Shown: in pieces, positions 1-5,319 of the stretch
How the letters are laid out: each line of letters opens with the position of its first letter
How positions within the stretch are numbered: position 1 is the first letter of the stretch
DNA from: Propionibacteriales bacterium
GTDB taxonomy: Bacteria; Actinomycetota; Actinomycetes; Propionibacteriales; Propionibacteriaceae
Assembly (NCBI GenBank): GCA_030453285.1
Contig: JAKDKP010000146.1
Span: forward strand, 1-6,328
DNA length: 6,328 nt
Direction: 5' to 3'
The notes under the pieces: generated by a model
What the model saw: the letters and a program-made list of their open reading frames with translations, nothing else
Told to the model about the DNA's origin: nothing
Database searches by the model: none
Made by a program: the position numbers and the translations under genes

Positions 1-153
1 GTCCTCCAGGGCGGCCATGTCGTTGCGTACGGTGGCCGGGGAGACGCCGAGGTTGTGCCGTTCGACCAGCGCCTTCGACCCGACCGGTTCCCGACTGGAG
101 ACGTAGTCGGTCACGATCGCCCGCAGCACGTTGAGCTTTCGGTCGTCCAACAT
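1..153 (-). CDS. hrcA: Heat-inducible transcription repressor HrcA, N-terminal part (cut by window edge)
   Basis: HrcA represses class I heat-shock genes by binding CIRCE operators, with GroEL as its usual folding partner. Only the first 51 codons are in the window; the gene continues leftward past base 1. The visible protein starts [14 protein letters not shown] and goes on through [16 protein letters not shown] and [17 protein letters not shown]. This is the typical N-terminal winged-helix region of HrcA, with the recognition-helix stretch SPATVRNDM near residues 39-47. The ATG at 153-151 is preceded by a strong Shine-Dalgarno run GGAGGAGG (165-158 on this strand), 4 bases from the start codon, which fixes the start. 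A CIRCE element lies about 60 bases upstream, as expected for autoregulation. In actinobacteria hrcA is normally followed by dnaJ, which would lie outside the window. The family call is very secure; the state of the rest of the gene cannot be judged. Confidence 0.96.
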   Translation of the reverse strand, partial: MLDDRKLNVLRAIVTDYVSSREPVGSKALVERHNLGVSPATVRNDMAALED

Positions 154-213
154 GGTTCCTCCTCCCGGCCACCTGACCTCATCGGGGCACCTGATACTTC
201 CACCCTGCGGTGG

Positions 214-240
214 TTGGCACTCCCGCAGAGCGAGTGCCAG
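214..240. promoter_or_regulatory. CIRCE operator (HrcA binding site)
   Basis: The sequence is TTGGCACTC, a 9-base spacer, then GAGTGCCAG. This matches the CIRCE consensus TTAGCACTC-N9-GAGTGCTAA in arm length, spacer and core. The inner 8 bases of each arm (215-222 and 232-239) are perfectly complementary; the outermost pair is mismatched. It lies between the divergent hrcA and hydrolase genes, 60 bases from the hrcA start and 10 bases from the hydrolase ATG. Left arm TTGGCA (214-219) could also serve as a -35 element for the rightward gene. On the leftward strand, TATCAG (196-191) is a possible -10 for hrcA, with the operator reaching into its -35 region. Confidence 0.95.
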
Positions 241-250
241 TCTAGCCCCC

Positions 251-1147
251 ATGAGCACCGACCAGCCCTCACCTGACCACCCCCGCCGGTTGCCGGCCGC
301 CCTGCAGCCCTCCCCGGGTCCGTGGCGCGAGATCCGACCACGGGTCTGGGTCGCCGTCGCCGAGCCCCCTGCGGTGACCATCGGTCTGGTGGCCGGCGAG
401 TCCGGCGCCCTGGTCGTCGACTGCGGCTCCACCCCGGCCCAGGGTGCGGCGATCCGGGCCGCTGCGGAGGAGATCGCCGGAGTCCCGGTGGTGGCCGCCG
501 TTGTCACCCACGCACACTTCGACCACTGGTACGGGCTCGGCGCCTTCGCCGACGTGCTCACGATCGGCCACGAGAGCGTCGCCGAGATCCTGGCCCGTGA
601 CCAGACCTTGGCTGGCCAGACAGCGGATCTGGGGTTCGCCGTGGACGAACTGGTGGCTCCGAACGCCCCGCTGACGGTGGTCCGCGCCCTCGATGTGGGG
701 GGTCGCCGGGTTGAGCTGTTCCATCCGGGCCCCGGGCACACCTCGAGCGACCTCGTGGTGCACGTGCCGGACGCCGACGTCCTGTTCGTCGGCGATCTGG
801 TCGAGCAGGCCGGACCGCCGTCGTACGGGATCGACAGCCAGCCGCACGACTGGGCCACCACCTTGGACTCGGTGATCGGGATGCTCGGCGAGAACGGGCT
901 GGCAGTGGTGGGGCACGGCGAGCCGGTCGATCGTGACTTCTGCCTCCAAGCCCGGGCCGCGACAGCGGCGGTGTCCGGGGAGATCAGGGCTCTGGTGGAG
1001 CGCGGAGTTCCCGCGGATCAGGCGTACGCCGAGGGCCACTGGCCGTGGCCGGAGGCGACCATCGCTGCCGGGATCATCTGCGGGTACGAGCAACTCGGCG
1101 GCCCCAAGCCGCCGCAGCCACCGATGATCACCCTGCCGATGGCCTGA
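251..1147 (+). CDS. MBL-fold metallo-hydrolase (298 aa)
   Basis: This is a metallo-beta-lactamase superfamily hydrolase with two-metal active-site motifs; the substrate cannot be told from sequence. Counted from the ATG at 251, the metal ligands are all present: THAHFDH (H87, H89, D91, H92), GHTSSD (H163), FVGDLV (D182) and VGHGEP (H222). No signal peptide or membrane segment is seen, so a cytoplasmic enzyme is likely. The N-terminal 25 residues are proline-rich and probably flexible. The C-terminal helical part (about 225-280) follows the last ligand, as in subgroups that act on small esters, thioesters or lactams. The frame is open upstream to an ATG at 131, but that extension runs through the CIRCE operator and hrcA leader and looks non-coding, so 251 is preferred. 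No Shine-Dalgarno sequence precedes 251, which suggests a leaderless or near-leaderless transcript. The adjacent CIRCE suggests heat-shock control (inference). It is not obviously a true beta-lactamase. Confidence 0.9.
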   Translation: MSTDQPSPDHPRRLPAALQPSPGPWREIRPRVWVAVAEPPAVTIGLVAGESGALVVDCGSTPAQGAAIRAAAEEIAGVPVVAAVVTHAHFDHWYGLGAFADVLTIGHESVAEILARDQTLAGQTADLGFAVDELVAPNAPLTVVRALDVGGRRVELFHPGPGHTSSDLVVHVPDADVLFVGDLVEQAGPPSYGIDSQPHDWATTLDSVIGMLGENGLAVVGHGEPVDRDFCLQARAATAAVSGEIRALVERGVPADQAYAEGHWPWPEATIAAGIICGYEQLGGPKPPQPPMITLPMA

Positions 1148-1169
1148 GAGCTGCTCCCACTGAAGGCAC

Positions 1170-1198
1170 TTGCGCCGTACGGGATCGTTCTGTATCGT
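1170..1198 (+). promoter_or_regulatory. Candidate promoter of the LacI-type gene
   Basis: TTGCGC (1170-1175) and TATCGT (1193-1198) are separated by 17 bases, a good fit to a housekeeping sigma promoter. It would start transcription near 1205, about 40 bases before the GTG start codon. The -10 hexamer overlaps the second of four ATCGTT repeats, so a repressor bound there would block it. This was read by eye only. Confidence 0.5.
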
Positions 1199-1225
1199 TT
1201 TTCTAAATCGTTCTAGAGAATCGTT
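1184..1225 (+). repeat. Four direct ATCGTT repeats, probable operator cluster
   Basis: ATCGTT occurs at 1184-1189, 1194-1199, 1207-1212 and 1220-1225, with steps of 10, 13 and 13 bases. Copies one and three extend to ATCGTTCT. The last two copies bracket the short inverted repeat TTCT-AG-AGAA (1211-1220). The cluster lies in an AT-rich stretch in a window that is otherwise very GC-rich, over the candidate -10 and start point of the LacI-family gene. Autoregulation by that repressor is the simplest reading; the CpG-centred core is compatible with LacI-family sites, but the copies are not good palindromes. Confidence 0.5.
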
Positions 1226-1246
1226 GCAGAAGAGGAGTGATCGGCC

Positions 1247-2281
1247 GTGGTCCGAGTCACGATCAAGACACTCGCCGAGCATGTCGGGGTCTCCCCCTCG
1301 ACGGTCTCCAACGCCTACAACCGGCCCAACCAGTTGTCGGGCGACCTGCGTCAGCGGATCCTCGATGCGGCCGCGGAGCTCGGCTACAGCGGGCCTGACG
1401 CGGCCGGCCGGAGTCTGCGCAGTGGGCGGTCCGGGGCCGTCGGCGTGCTGCTCACCGAGAGCCTGTCGTACGCCTTCTCCGATCCGTACGCGGTCCGCTT
1501 CCTCGCGGGCCTGACCCAGGTGATCGAACACACCGACACCAGCATCGTCGTGCTGCCACCCTCCCCCGAGGCGGTCCAACGGGCAAACCTCGACGCGCTC
1601 ACCACCTTGTGCATCCGCGACGAGCACGACGCGGCCAAGGCGGCCGCTGCCCGCGGGATCCGGACCGTTGGCACGGCCGTCACCGACAACCCCGACGACT
1701 CCTGGGTGGCGATCGACGACCGCGAGGCAGGACGGCTGGTTGGCCGACACCTGGCCAGGCTCGGGCACCGGCGGGTGACCGTCCTGCTCGACAACGGGCT
1801 GGAGCCGGGCACGCTGACCGAGGACCTGCTCACGCCTGGCCCGGGCAAGGTCGGAATCCAGGACCCCGACAGTTTGGCGCGTTGGCAGGGCCTCCGCGAA
1901 ACCATGCCGGAGGCCGAATTCGCCACCGCCTCGGGGGGCTACAACTCGTACGAGGCGGGTCGGGCCGTCGCCTCGCTGGTGATCGACCGACAGGATCGGC
2001 CCACGGCCGTGGTCGCCATCAGCGATGTGCTCGCGCTCGGCTTCCTCGACGCCATGCGGACCCGCAGCCTCACCCCCGGTCGCGATCTGTCGGTGGTCGG
2101 ATTCGATGACATCGCCGGCGCCGAGGCCGCCGGCCTGACCACGGTCCGCCAGCCGATCGAGGAGAAGGGCCGCCTGGTCGGGAAGCTCCTGCTCGATCCA
2201 GAGCTCCCTGAACGTCAGGTGCTGTTGCCGATCGAACTCGTCGTCCGCTCCTCCACCGGCCCCGTCTCGCCCACACCCTGA
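1247..2281 (+). CDS. LacI-family transcriptional regulator (344 aa)
   Basis: This is a DNA-binding regulator of the LacI/GalR family, probably a repressor that responds to a small ligand. The N-terminal helix-turn-helix covers about residues 5-27 (IKTLAEHVGVSPSTVSNAYN), followed by the helix LRQRILDAAAELGY and the hinge helix around 50-62 (AAGRSLRSGRS). The periplasmic-binding-protein-like effector domain follows, with the family landmarks VAIDDREAGRLVGRHL (154-169), AVVAISDVLALG (254-265), LSVVGFDDI (281-289) and LTTVRQPIEEKG (297-308). The length is normal for the family. The GTG start at 1247 is supported by AGAGGAG (1231-1237), 9 bases upstream. The usual mid-domain signature that reads like DGFVVYS is replaced by LDALTTLCIRDEHD (115-128), so the ligand is hard to guess. 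No sugar transporter or glycosidase lies beside it, so the regulon is unknown. It is probably co-transcribed with the small gene after it. Confidence 0.94.
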   Translation: MVRVTIKTLAEHVGVSPSTVSNAYNRPNQLSGDLRQRILDAAAELGYSGPDAAGRSLRSGRSGAVGVLLTESLSYAFSDPYAVRFLAGLTQVIEHTDTSIVVLPPSPEAVQRANLDALTTLCIRDEHDAAKAAAARGIRTVGTAVTDNPDDSWVAIDDREAGRLVGRHLARLGHRRVTVLLDNGLEPGTLTEDLLTPGPGKVGIQDPDSLARWQGLRETMPEAEFATASGGYNSYEAGRAVASLVIDRQDRPTAVVAISDVLALGFLDAMRTRSLTPGRDLSVVGFDDIAGAEAAGLTTVRQPIEEKGRLVGKLLLDPELPERQVLLPIELVVRSSTGPVSPTP

Positions 2282-2311
2282 ACCCTCGTACCGCACCAGA
2301 AAGGCAGTCCC

Positions 2312-2509
2312 ATGTTTCACATCATCGACATCGCCGCCGCCAGCCGGCGCCAGAACACCTCCGCCCTGCCCGACGCCCCCGTGGTGCGGCAGGCCGATGA
2401 GGCGATCAACGCACGGATCGCCGTACAAGCCGCGCGTGCCCTGCGGGCCACCGCCCACCAGGAGTTGCGGCTGGCCAACCGGCTCGACCCCGGCTGCCAG
2501 CTCGTCTGA
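2312..2509 (+). CDS. Small hypothetical protein (65 aa)
   Basis: I do not recognise this protein. It begins MFHIIDIAAASRRQ, has a middle with DAPVVRQADEAINARI, and ends in an alanine/arginine-rich, probably helical stretch (AARALRATAHQELRLANRL) and GCQLV. No membrane segment, signal peptide or metal-binding motif is seen. The start is supported by the purine-rich AAAGG (2300-2304), 7 bases before ATG. Third codon positions are mostly G or C, like the real genes here. It starts 30 bases after the LacI-type gene on the same strand, so the two are probably co-transcribed. It ends 6 bases before the stop of the convergent DUF1345 gene. The amphipathic helix would suit a small protein-binding partner, but that is speculation. 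Shortness leaves some doubt that it is translated. Confidence 0.6.
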   Translation: MFHIIDIAAASRRQNTSALPDAPVVRQADEAINARIAVQAARALRATAHQELRLANRLDPGCQLV

Positions 2510-2515
2510 GCAGCG

Positions 2516-3298
2516 TCACCTCACCGTGCCAACCAGCACCGACACCAGTACGGCGACGATCACGGTGTTGTACGCGAACGCGACCAGCGCGTGGGTGGTG
2601 ACGGTGCGCCGCTGCGCCCGGGACCGCACCTGGACGTCGGAGGTCCCGAAGGACGCCGACACCATCACCGACAGATAGATGAACTCACCGAAGGAGGACG
2701 GTCCGGCGCCGGGGAAGTGCAGCCCGCCCTCGCGGAAGTGTGCTCGGGCGTAGTGCAACGCGTACGAGACGACCACCGTCCCCCAGCAGCCCGCCACCGA
2801 CAGGATGCCGAGGCTGACGACCAGCAGGTCGGCACGGGCCTCGGTGTTCACCGCCAGCGCCAACGCCGTGGCGAAGGCGACCACCGACATCTGCACCGCC
2901 CACCCGATGGCGTCACCACCGGTGATCAATGGCCGCAGGATCGGACGCTTCAGCATCCACTGGACGGCACGGGACTCGGTCTTGTCGCCGTACAGCAGGG
3001 CCACCCGCAGTCGCTCACCGGTCAGGCCCCAGAACGCCCAGAGCGTGATCACGATCTGGACGAGGGCGAAAGCCACCCAGACCAACAGCAACTGGGCCAT
3101 CGCCCCGACCGCCGGCGACCGTTCGGACAGCACGACGGGGCCGGTCAGCAGCACCACCGGAAGGATCGCCAAGACTGTGATCCACCCACGCCGGGCATCG
3201 GAGGCAAGCTTCGGGATGGACGCCGGAGCCACACGAGGACTGGACACGACGGTGAGGCTACCGGGCGCGGAGTTCGACGTCGGCCACGGCGGCCACAT
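2516..3298 (-). CDS. DUF1345 family membrane protein (up to 260 aa)
   Basis: This is an integral membrane protein of the DUF1345 family, which has no established function. About five hydrophobic segments are visible at residues 39-57, 66-90, 130-150, 157-182 and 236-257. The family signature is in the C-terminal third: HYARAHFREGGLHFPG (182-197), then FGEFIYLSVMVSASFGTSDV (203-222), a basic stretch RSRAQRR (225-231) and the final membrane helix. The start is uncertain. The ATG at 3298 has no clear Shine-Dalgarno sequence, and the first 35 residues are proline/serine-rich and unlike a conserved domain. A GTG at 3247 (residue 18) is an alternative. The gene lies 68 bases after the secreted-protein gene on the same strand, so it may be the last gene of that transcript or have its own promoter. 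Its stop is 6 bases from the convergent small gene, with no room for a separate terminator. Confidence 0.87.
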   Translation of the reverse strand: MWPPWPTSNSAPGSLTVVSSPRVAPASIPKLASDARRGWITVLAILPVVLLTGPVVLSERSPAVGAMAQLLLVWVAFALVQIVITLWAFWGLTGERLRVALLYGDKTESRAVQWMLKRPILRPLITGGDAIGWAVQMSVVAFATALALAVNTEARADLLVVSLGILSVAGCWGTVVVSYALHYARAHFREGGLHFPGAGPSSFGEFIYLSVMVSASFGTSDVQVRSRAQRRTVTTHALVAFAYNTVIVAVLVSVLVGTVR

Positions 3299-3366
3299 CA
3301 GTGGGATCCGGAGCCGCCCGTAGCGTTGCTCAGCATCGCCAGATTTGAAGGCCCGGAAGAGGATGA

Positions 3367-4353
3367 TCAGCGGGGCGGATCGACGTTCAGGGCCTGCAAC
3401 TCGCCGACCTCAACGGCACGCGATGCCGTCCGCGGCAGGGTGAGGGTTCCTCGTTGACCGTTCACGGTCCACTCGATCACCCAGTTGGCGGTCGCCGTGA
3501 TGACCTTAGATCCTTTGGAGGTGAACTGGAACCCGCAGTCTGGTGATCGCTTGCCGTAGTTGCTCGGGATGCGACGGTACGGAGTGCCCGAGCCCGTGCA
3601 GGTGACCGCATCCTCACCTTGCACCTGATAGGTCACCGATGCGAATCTTGCCTTGAGACCAACACTGACCGGTCCCACCGACTGGGACGACGAGAGCGGT
3701 TTGGTTTCCGAATCCATCCACAGCCAATAGGGATACCCGACAAACACCTTGTCCCACTCGTTCCATGACGGATCCGGGCCGAGCTGGATCGACGTCTGCG
3801 GCAGTTGAAGCTGGGTCGTGGCGATGAACCCGATGGTCTCCGGCGGCAGACCCAGATCCGGTGGACCCTGACGTGACACACCTGGCACATCTGCCAGATC
3901 CTCGAAGTTCGGCGGCGTCGGGTTGTTGCCACAGCTTCCGCGCACCTGCCGAGACTCCGTAAGACCGTTGGTCGCGTTCCGTTTGACACACCGACCGAAT
4001 CCGGCTGACGACTCTTCGTACTTCTTGGCCAGCTCCTTGTTGCGGGCCTTGCGCGCCTCATTCTCCTTGATGACCTGAGCACGGGAGGGTCCCTGCTTCT
4101 TCGAGGATCCCGCCGAAGCTTTCCCCTTCGGAGTGTCACCAGAACCCTTCGCCGGCTCTTTCAGATGCCAAGCACACTGCTGGGCCGCCGTCAAAGTTGA
4201 CGACCCTTTTATTGGATCATTCACCACTTTGGGTGGGGTGCTGGCGACACATGCCGCGAAAGACTCCGTGCTCGCCTTAGCGGTCGTAGGAAAGGTTAGC
4301 GTGCCGGCGACAAGAATAAGGACGATTGGCGCGATGACTCTGAGTCTCAACAC
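3367..4353 (-). CDS. Secreted cysteine-containing protein, PKD-like C-terminal part, unknown function (328 aa)
   Basis: This is an exported protein with a clear Sec signal peptide: n-region MLRLR, hydrophobic core VIAPIVLILVAGTLTF, and a signal peptidase I site AKA|ST after residue 27. The mature part has a segment rich in Lys and Glu (about 93-114, probably a charged helix), then a beta-rich C-terminal region starting at VFVGYPYWLW (203-212). Six cysteines (35, 60, 122, 141, 252, 273) could form three disulfides; the last two lie in VTCTGSGTPY and SPDCGFQF. The end VEVGELQALNVD (314-325) and the WLW motif resemble a family of actinobacterial exported proteins that I recall as uncharacterised. 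I chose the GTG at 4353 over the in-frame ATG at 4392 because AAGGAGGT lies 6 bases before it and the signal peptide then starts correctly. The start overlaps the upstream stop by 7 bases (GTGTTGA), a sign of translational coupling. Confidence 0.82.
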   Translation of the reverse strand: MLRLRVIAPIVLILVAGTLTFPTTAKASTESFAACVASTPPKVVNDPIKGSSTLTAAQQCAWHLKEPAKGSGDTPKGKASAGSSKKQGPSRAQVIKENEARKARNKELAKKYEESSAGFGRCVKRNATNGLTESRQVRGSCGNNPTPPNFEDLADVPGVSRQGPPDLGLPPETIGFIATTQLQLPQTSIQLGPDPSWNEWDKVFVGYPYWLWMDSETKPLSSSQSVGPVSVGLKARFASVTYQVQGEDAVTCTGSGTPYRRIPSNYGKRSPDCGFQFTSKGSKVITATANWVIEWTVNGQRGTLTLPRTASRAVEVGELQALNVDPPR

Positions 4354-5003
4354 GACTTGACCTCCTTCGAACGGAGAGATGAAACTTTCCATACTTTCGA
4401 TTCGACTCGAATAGAAACTACGGCATCGGCAAGGATTCCGGATCGGACATAATCTCCTGAATCGACATCTATACCGTTAAAGTTGCGAGAATCCACACAG
4501 ACGCGATAATCCAACGCGTCAGAGGGCCACTCCGGAGCATTTGAATCAGGCCGAACATTCGACAGCTTCATCTCCCCGACATACCGAAGGTTTTGCAGCT
4601 TGGTTGCCTCCAGCCACTCCAGCTCAGTCTTCTTTTGTTTCTCAGTCACAACCTTGCTCAGCTCAGGCGGCAAGTTGCCTTGGGCGCCGCCTGCCCTGTC
4701 GGCTTTGGCACGTTCGGCGAAGTAGGTGCGCAGCACCTTCTCGGAGTCTGCGTACACCTTGGCCCGTGCGGCTTCCTTGTCAGCCAGCTCCTTCGTGCAT
4801 TCCGGCCCAGACGCCGTCGTGCACTGGTAGGAGGGGGTGGGCGAAACTGCCGAGGTCGGGCCGGCCGTGTCCGGCGGCATCTGTGGCTGGGCAGGCTTGG
4901 GGCGCACAACGATCACCGCAAAGGTGGCGAGCACGGCGATCGCGACGACCGTACACACCGAAACGACCACCTTGTTGGTGCGATCCCAGTCTTTCCAGGC
5001 CAT
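4347..5003 (-). CDS. Single-pass membrane-anchored protein, unknown function (218 aa)
   Basis: A short charged N-terminus (MAWKDWDRTNK) is followed by one hydrophobic helix at residues 12-33, then a proline/threonine/serine linker (34-58) and an extracytoplasmic domain. This suggests a signal-anchor protein with its C-terminus outside. The domain has a charged helical part (70-105, KELADKEAARAKVYADSEKV) and a second one around 112-140, then a beta-rich end with LDYRVCVDSRNFNGIDVD (164-181) and VWKVSSLRSKEVKSC. The layout (anchor, helices, strands, late VWKV) recalls NTF2-like or Mce-associated envelope proteins, but I cannot prove homology. Cysteines at 61, 69, 169 and the very last residue, 218, may form disulfides. 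The ATG start has GAGGAG 7 bases upstream. It is the first gene of the leftward cluster and is coupled to the secreted protein after it, so the two products probably work together at the cell surface. The last 150 bases or so are strikingly AT-rich. Confidence 0.8.
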   Translation of the reverse strand: MAWKDWDRTNKVVVSVCTVVAIAVLATFAVIVVRPKPAQPQMPPDTAGPTSAVSPTPSYQCTTASGPECTKELADKEAARAKVYADSEKVLRTYFAERAKADRAGGAQGNLPPELSKVVTEKQKKTELEWLEATKLQNLRYVGEMKLSNVRPDSNAPEWPSDALDYRVCVDSRNFNGIDVDSGDYVRSGILADAVVSIRVESKVWKVSSLRSKEVKSC

Positions 5004-5082
5004 GCGGAGACTCCTCGGGGGGCGACAGTTCCTCCATCATGCCCGAATCGATCCCCCTCCGGCGAGTCATCCACAGGCCGCT

Positions 5083-5107
5083 GTCGAAGCAGGCTCTCCT
5101 GCTCGAC
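5083..5107. other. Bulged hairpin in the intergenic region
   Basis: GTCGAAGCAGG (5083-5093) pairs with CCTGCTCGAC (5098-5107) around the four-base loop CTCT. The stem is ten base pairs with one unpaired A at 5087 or 5088. No T-run follows on either strand, and no gene ends here, so a normal terminator is unlikely. It may be a leader structure of the leftward transcript or a protein site. Confidence 0.6.
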
Positions 5108-5151
5108 CGGATCGCCGCCGGCACGCCAGTGCGACAACAGAGCGCAGGAAT

Positions 5152-5163
5152 GCTGGGCCCAGC
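5152..5163. promoter_or_regulatory. Perfect 12-base palindrome
   Basis: GCTGGGCCCAGC is a perfect palindrome without a spacer, midway between the two divergent start codons and only 9 bases from the large nested inverted repeat. A dimeric regulator could bind here. In a GC-rich genome such a palindrome can arise by chance, so the regulatory call is tentative. Confidence 0.35.
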
Positions 5164-5172
5164 GGCTCTCGG

Positions 5173-5262
5173 GCGCGCGAAACTCCGGTTCGGACGGTGG
5201 GACCGGAGATCGACCACGCTCAGTGATCGTGGCTCTCGATCCTGGACCCGAGTTTCGCGCGC
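5173..5262. repeat. Nested inverted repeat able to form a three-way junction
   Basis: The outer arms GCGCGCGAAACTC (5173-5185) and GAGTTTCGCGCGC (5250-5262) are perfect 13-base complements; they extend to 17 bases with one mismatch. Inside, CTCCGGT (5183-5189) pairs with ACCGGAG (5202-5208). A second internal stem is formed by GATCGACCACG (5208-5218) with CGTGG (5228-5232) and TCGATC (5236-5241), leaving a three-base bulge. With slight fraying, the outer stem plus two inner hairpins give a branched structure. It is not a tRNA and has no terminator T-run. It could be a structured leader, a small RNA, or a small mobile structured repeat. Confidence 0.65.
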
Positions 5263-5319
5263 TGACAGAGCAACTCCCCTGCTCGGTTCCCGCCTCCGAC
5301 AGGTGGGAGTCCTAAGCTG

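Larger units (their letters stand above)
5004..5319. other. Divergent intergenic region rich in dyad symmetry
   Basis: This 316-base gap separates the leftward membrane-anchored protein gene from the rightward DUF3097 gene. I see no credible coding sequence in it. It holds a ribosome-binding site for each flanking gene (GAGGAG at 5016-5011 on the minus strand, AGGTGGGAG at 5301-5309 on the plus strand) and three separate dyad structures listed individually. Promoters for both directions should lie here, but I found no convincing -35/-10 pair. TAAGCT (5313-5318) is a weak -10 candidate that would suit a near-leaderless DUF3097 transcript. Confidence 0.7.

Noticed and set aside
131..250. A 40-residue N-terminal extension of the hydrolase from an upstream ATG
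   Set aside because: The extension runs through the CIRCE operator and the hrcA ribosome-binding site. It does not resemble a hydrolase N-terminus, and the ATG at 251 already gives a complete domain.
269..2458. A 729-codon open frame on the minus strand
   Set aside because: It lies antisense to the well-supported hydrolase and LacI-type genes. Its translation is rich in G, R, D, H and Q with no domain, which is typical of a GC-rich shadow frame.
2591..3457. A 288-codon open frame on the plus strand
   Set aside because: It is antisense to the DUF1345 gene and crosses into the secreted-protein gene. The product is hydrophilic, rich in Q, H, R and D, with no recognisable motif and no ribosome-binding site.
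4354..4392. A 13-residue longer start for the secreted protein
   Set aside because: The extension would put polar residues ahead of the signal peptide and would encode the Shine-Dalgarno sequence itself. The GTG at 4353 with AAGGAGGT upstream is clearly better.
5083..5262. Rho-independent terminators in the intergenic dyads
   Set aside because: Both neighbouring genes start rather than end here, and neither hairpin is followed by a T-run on either strand.
5173..5262. A tRNA or integron attC-like site
   Set aside because: No acceptor stem with CCA, no T-loop GTTCGAATC-type motif and no conserved attC core sites are present; only the general branched shape is similar.
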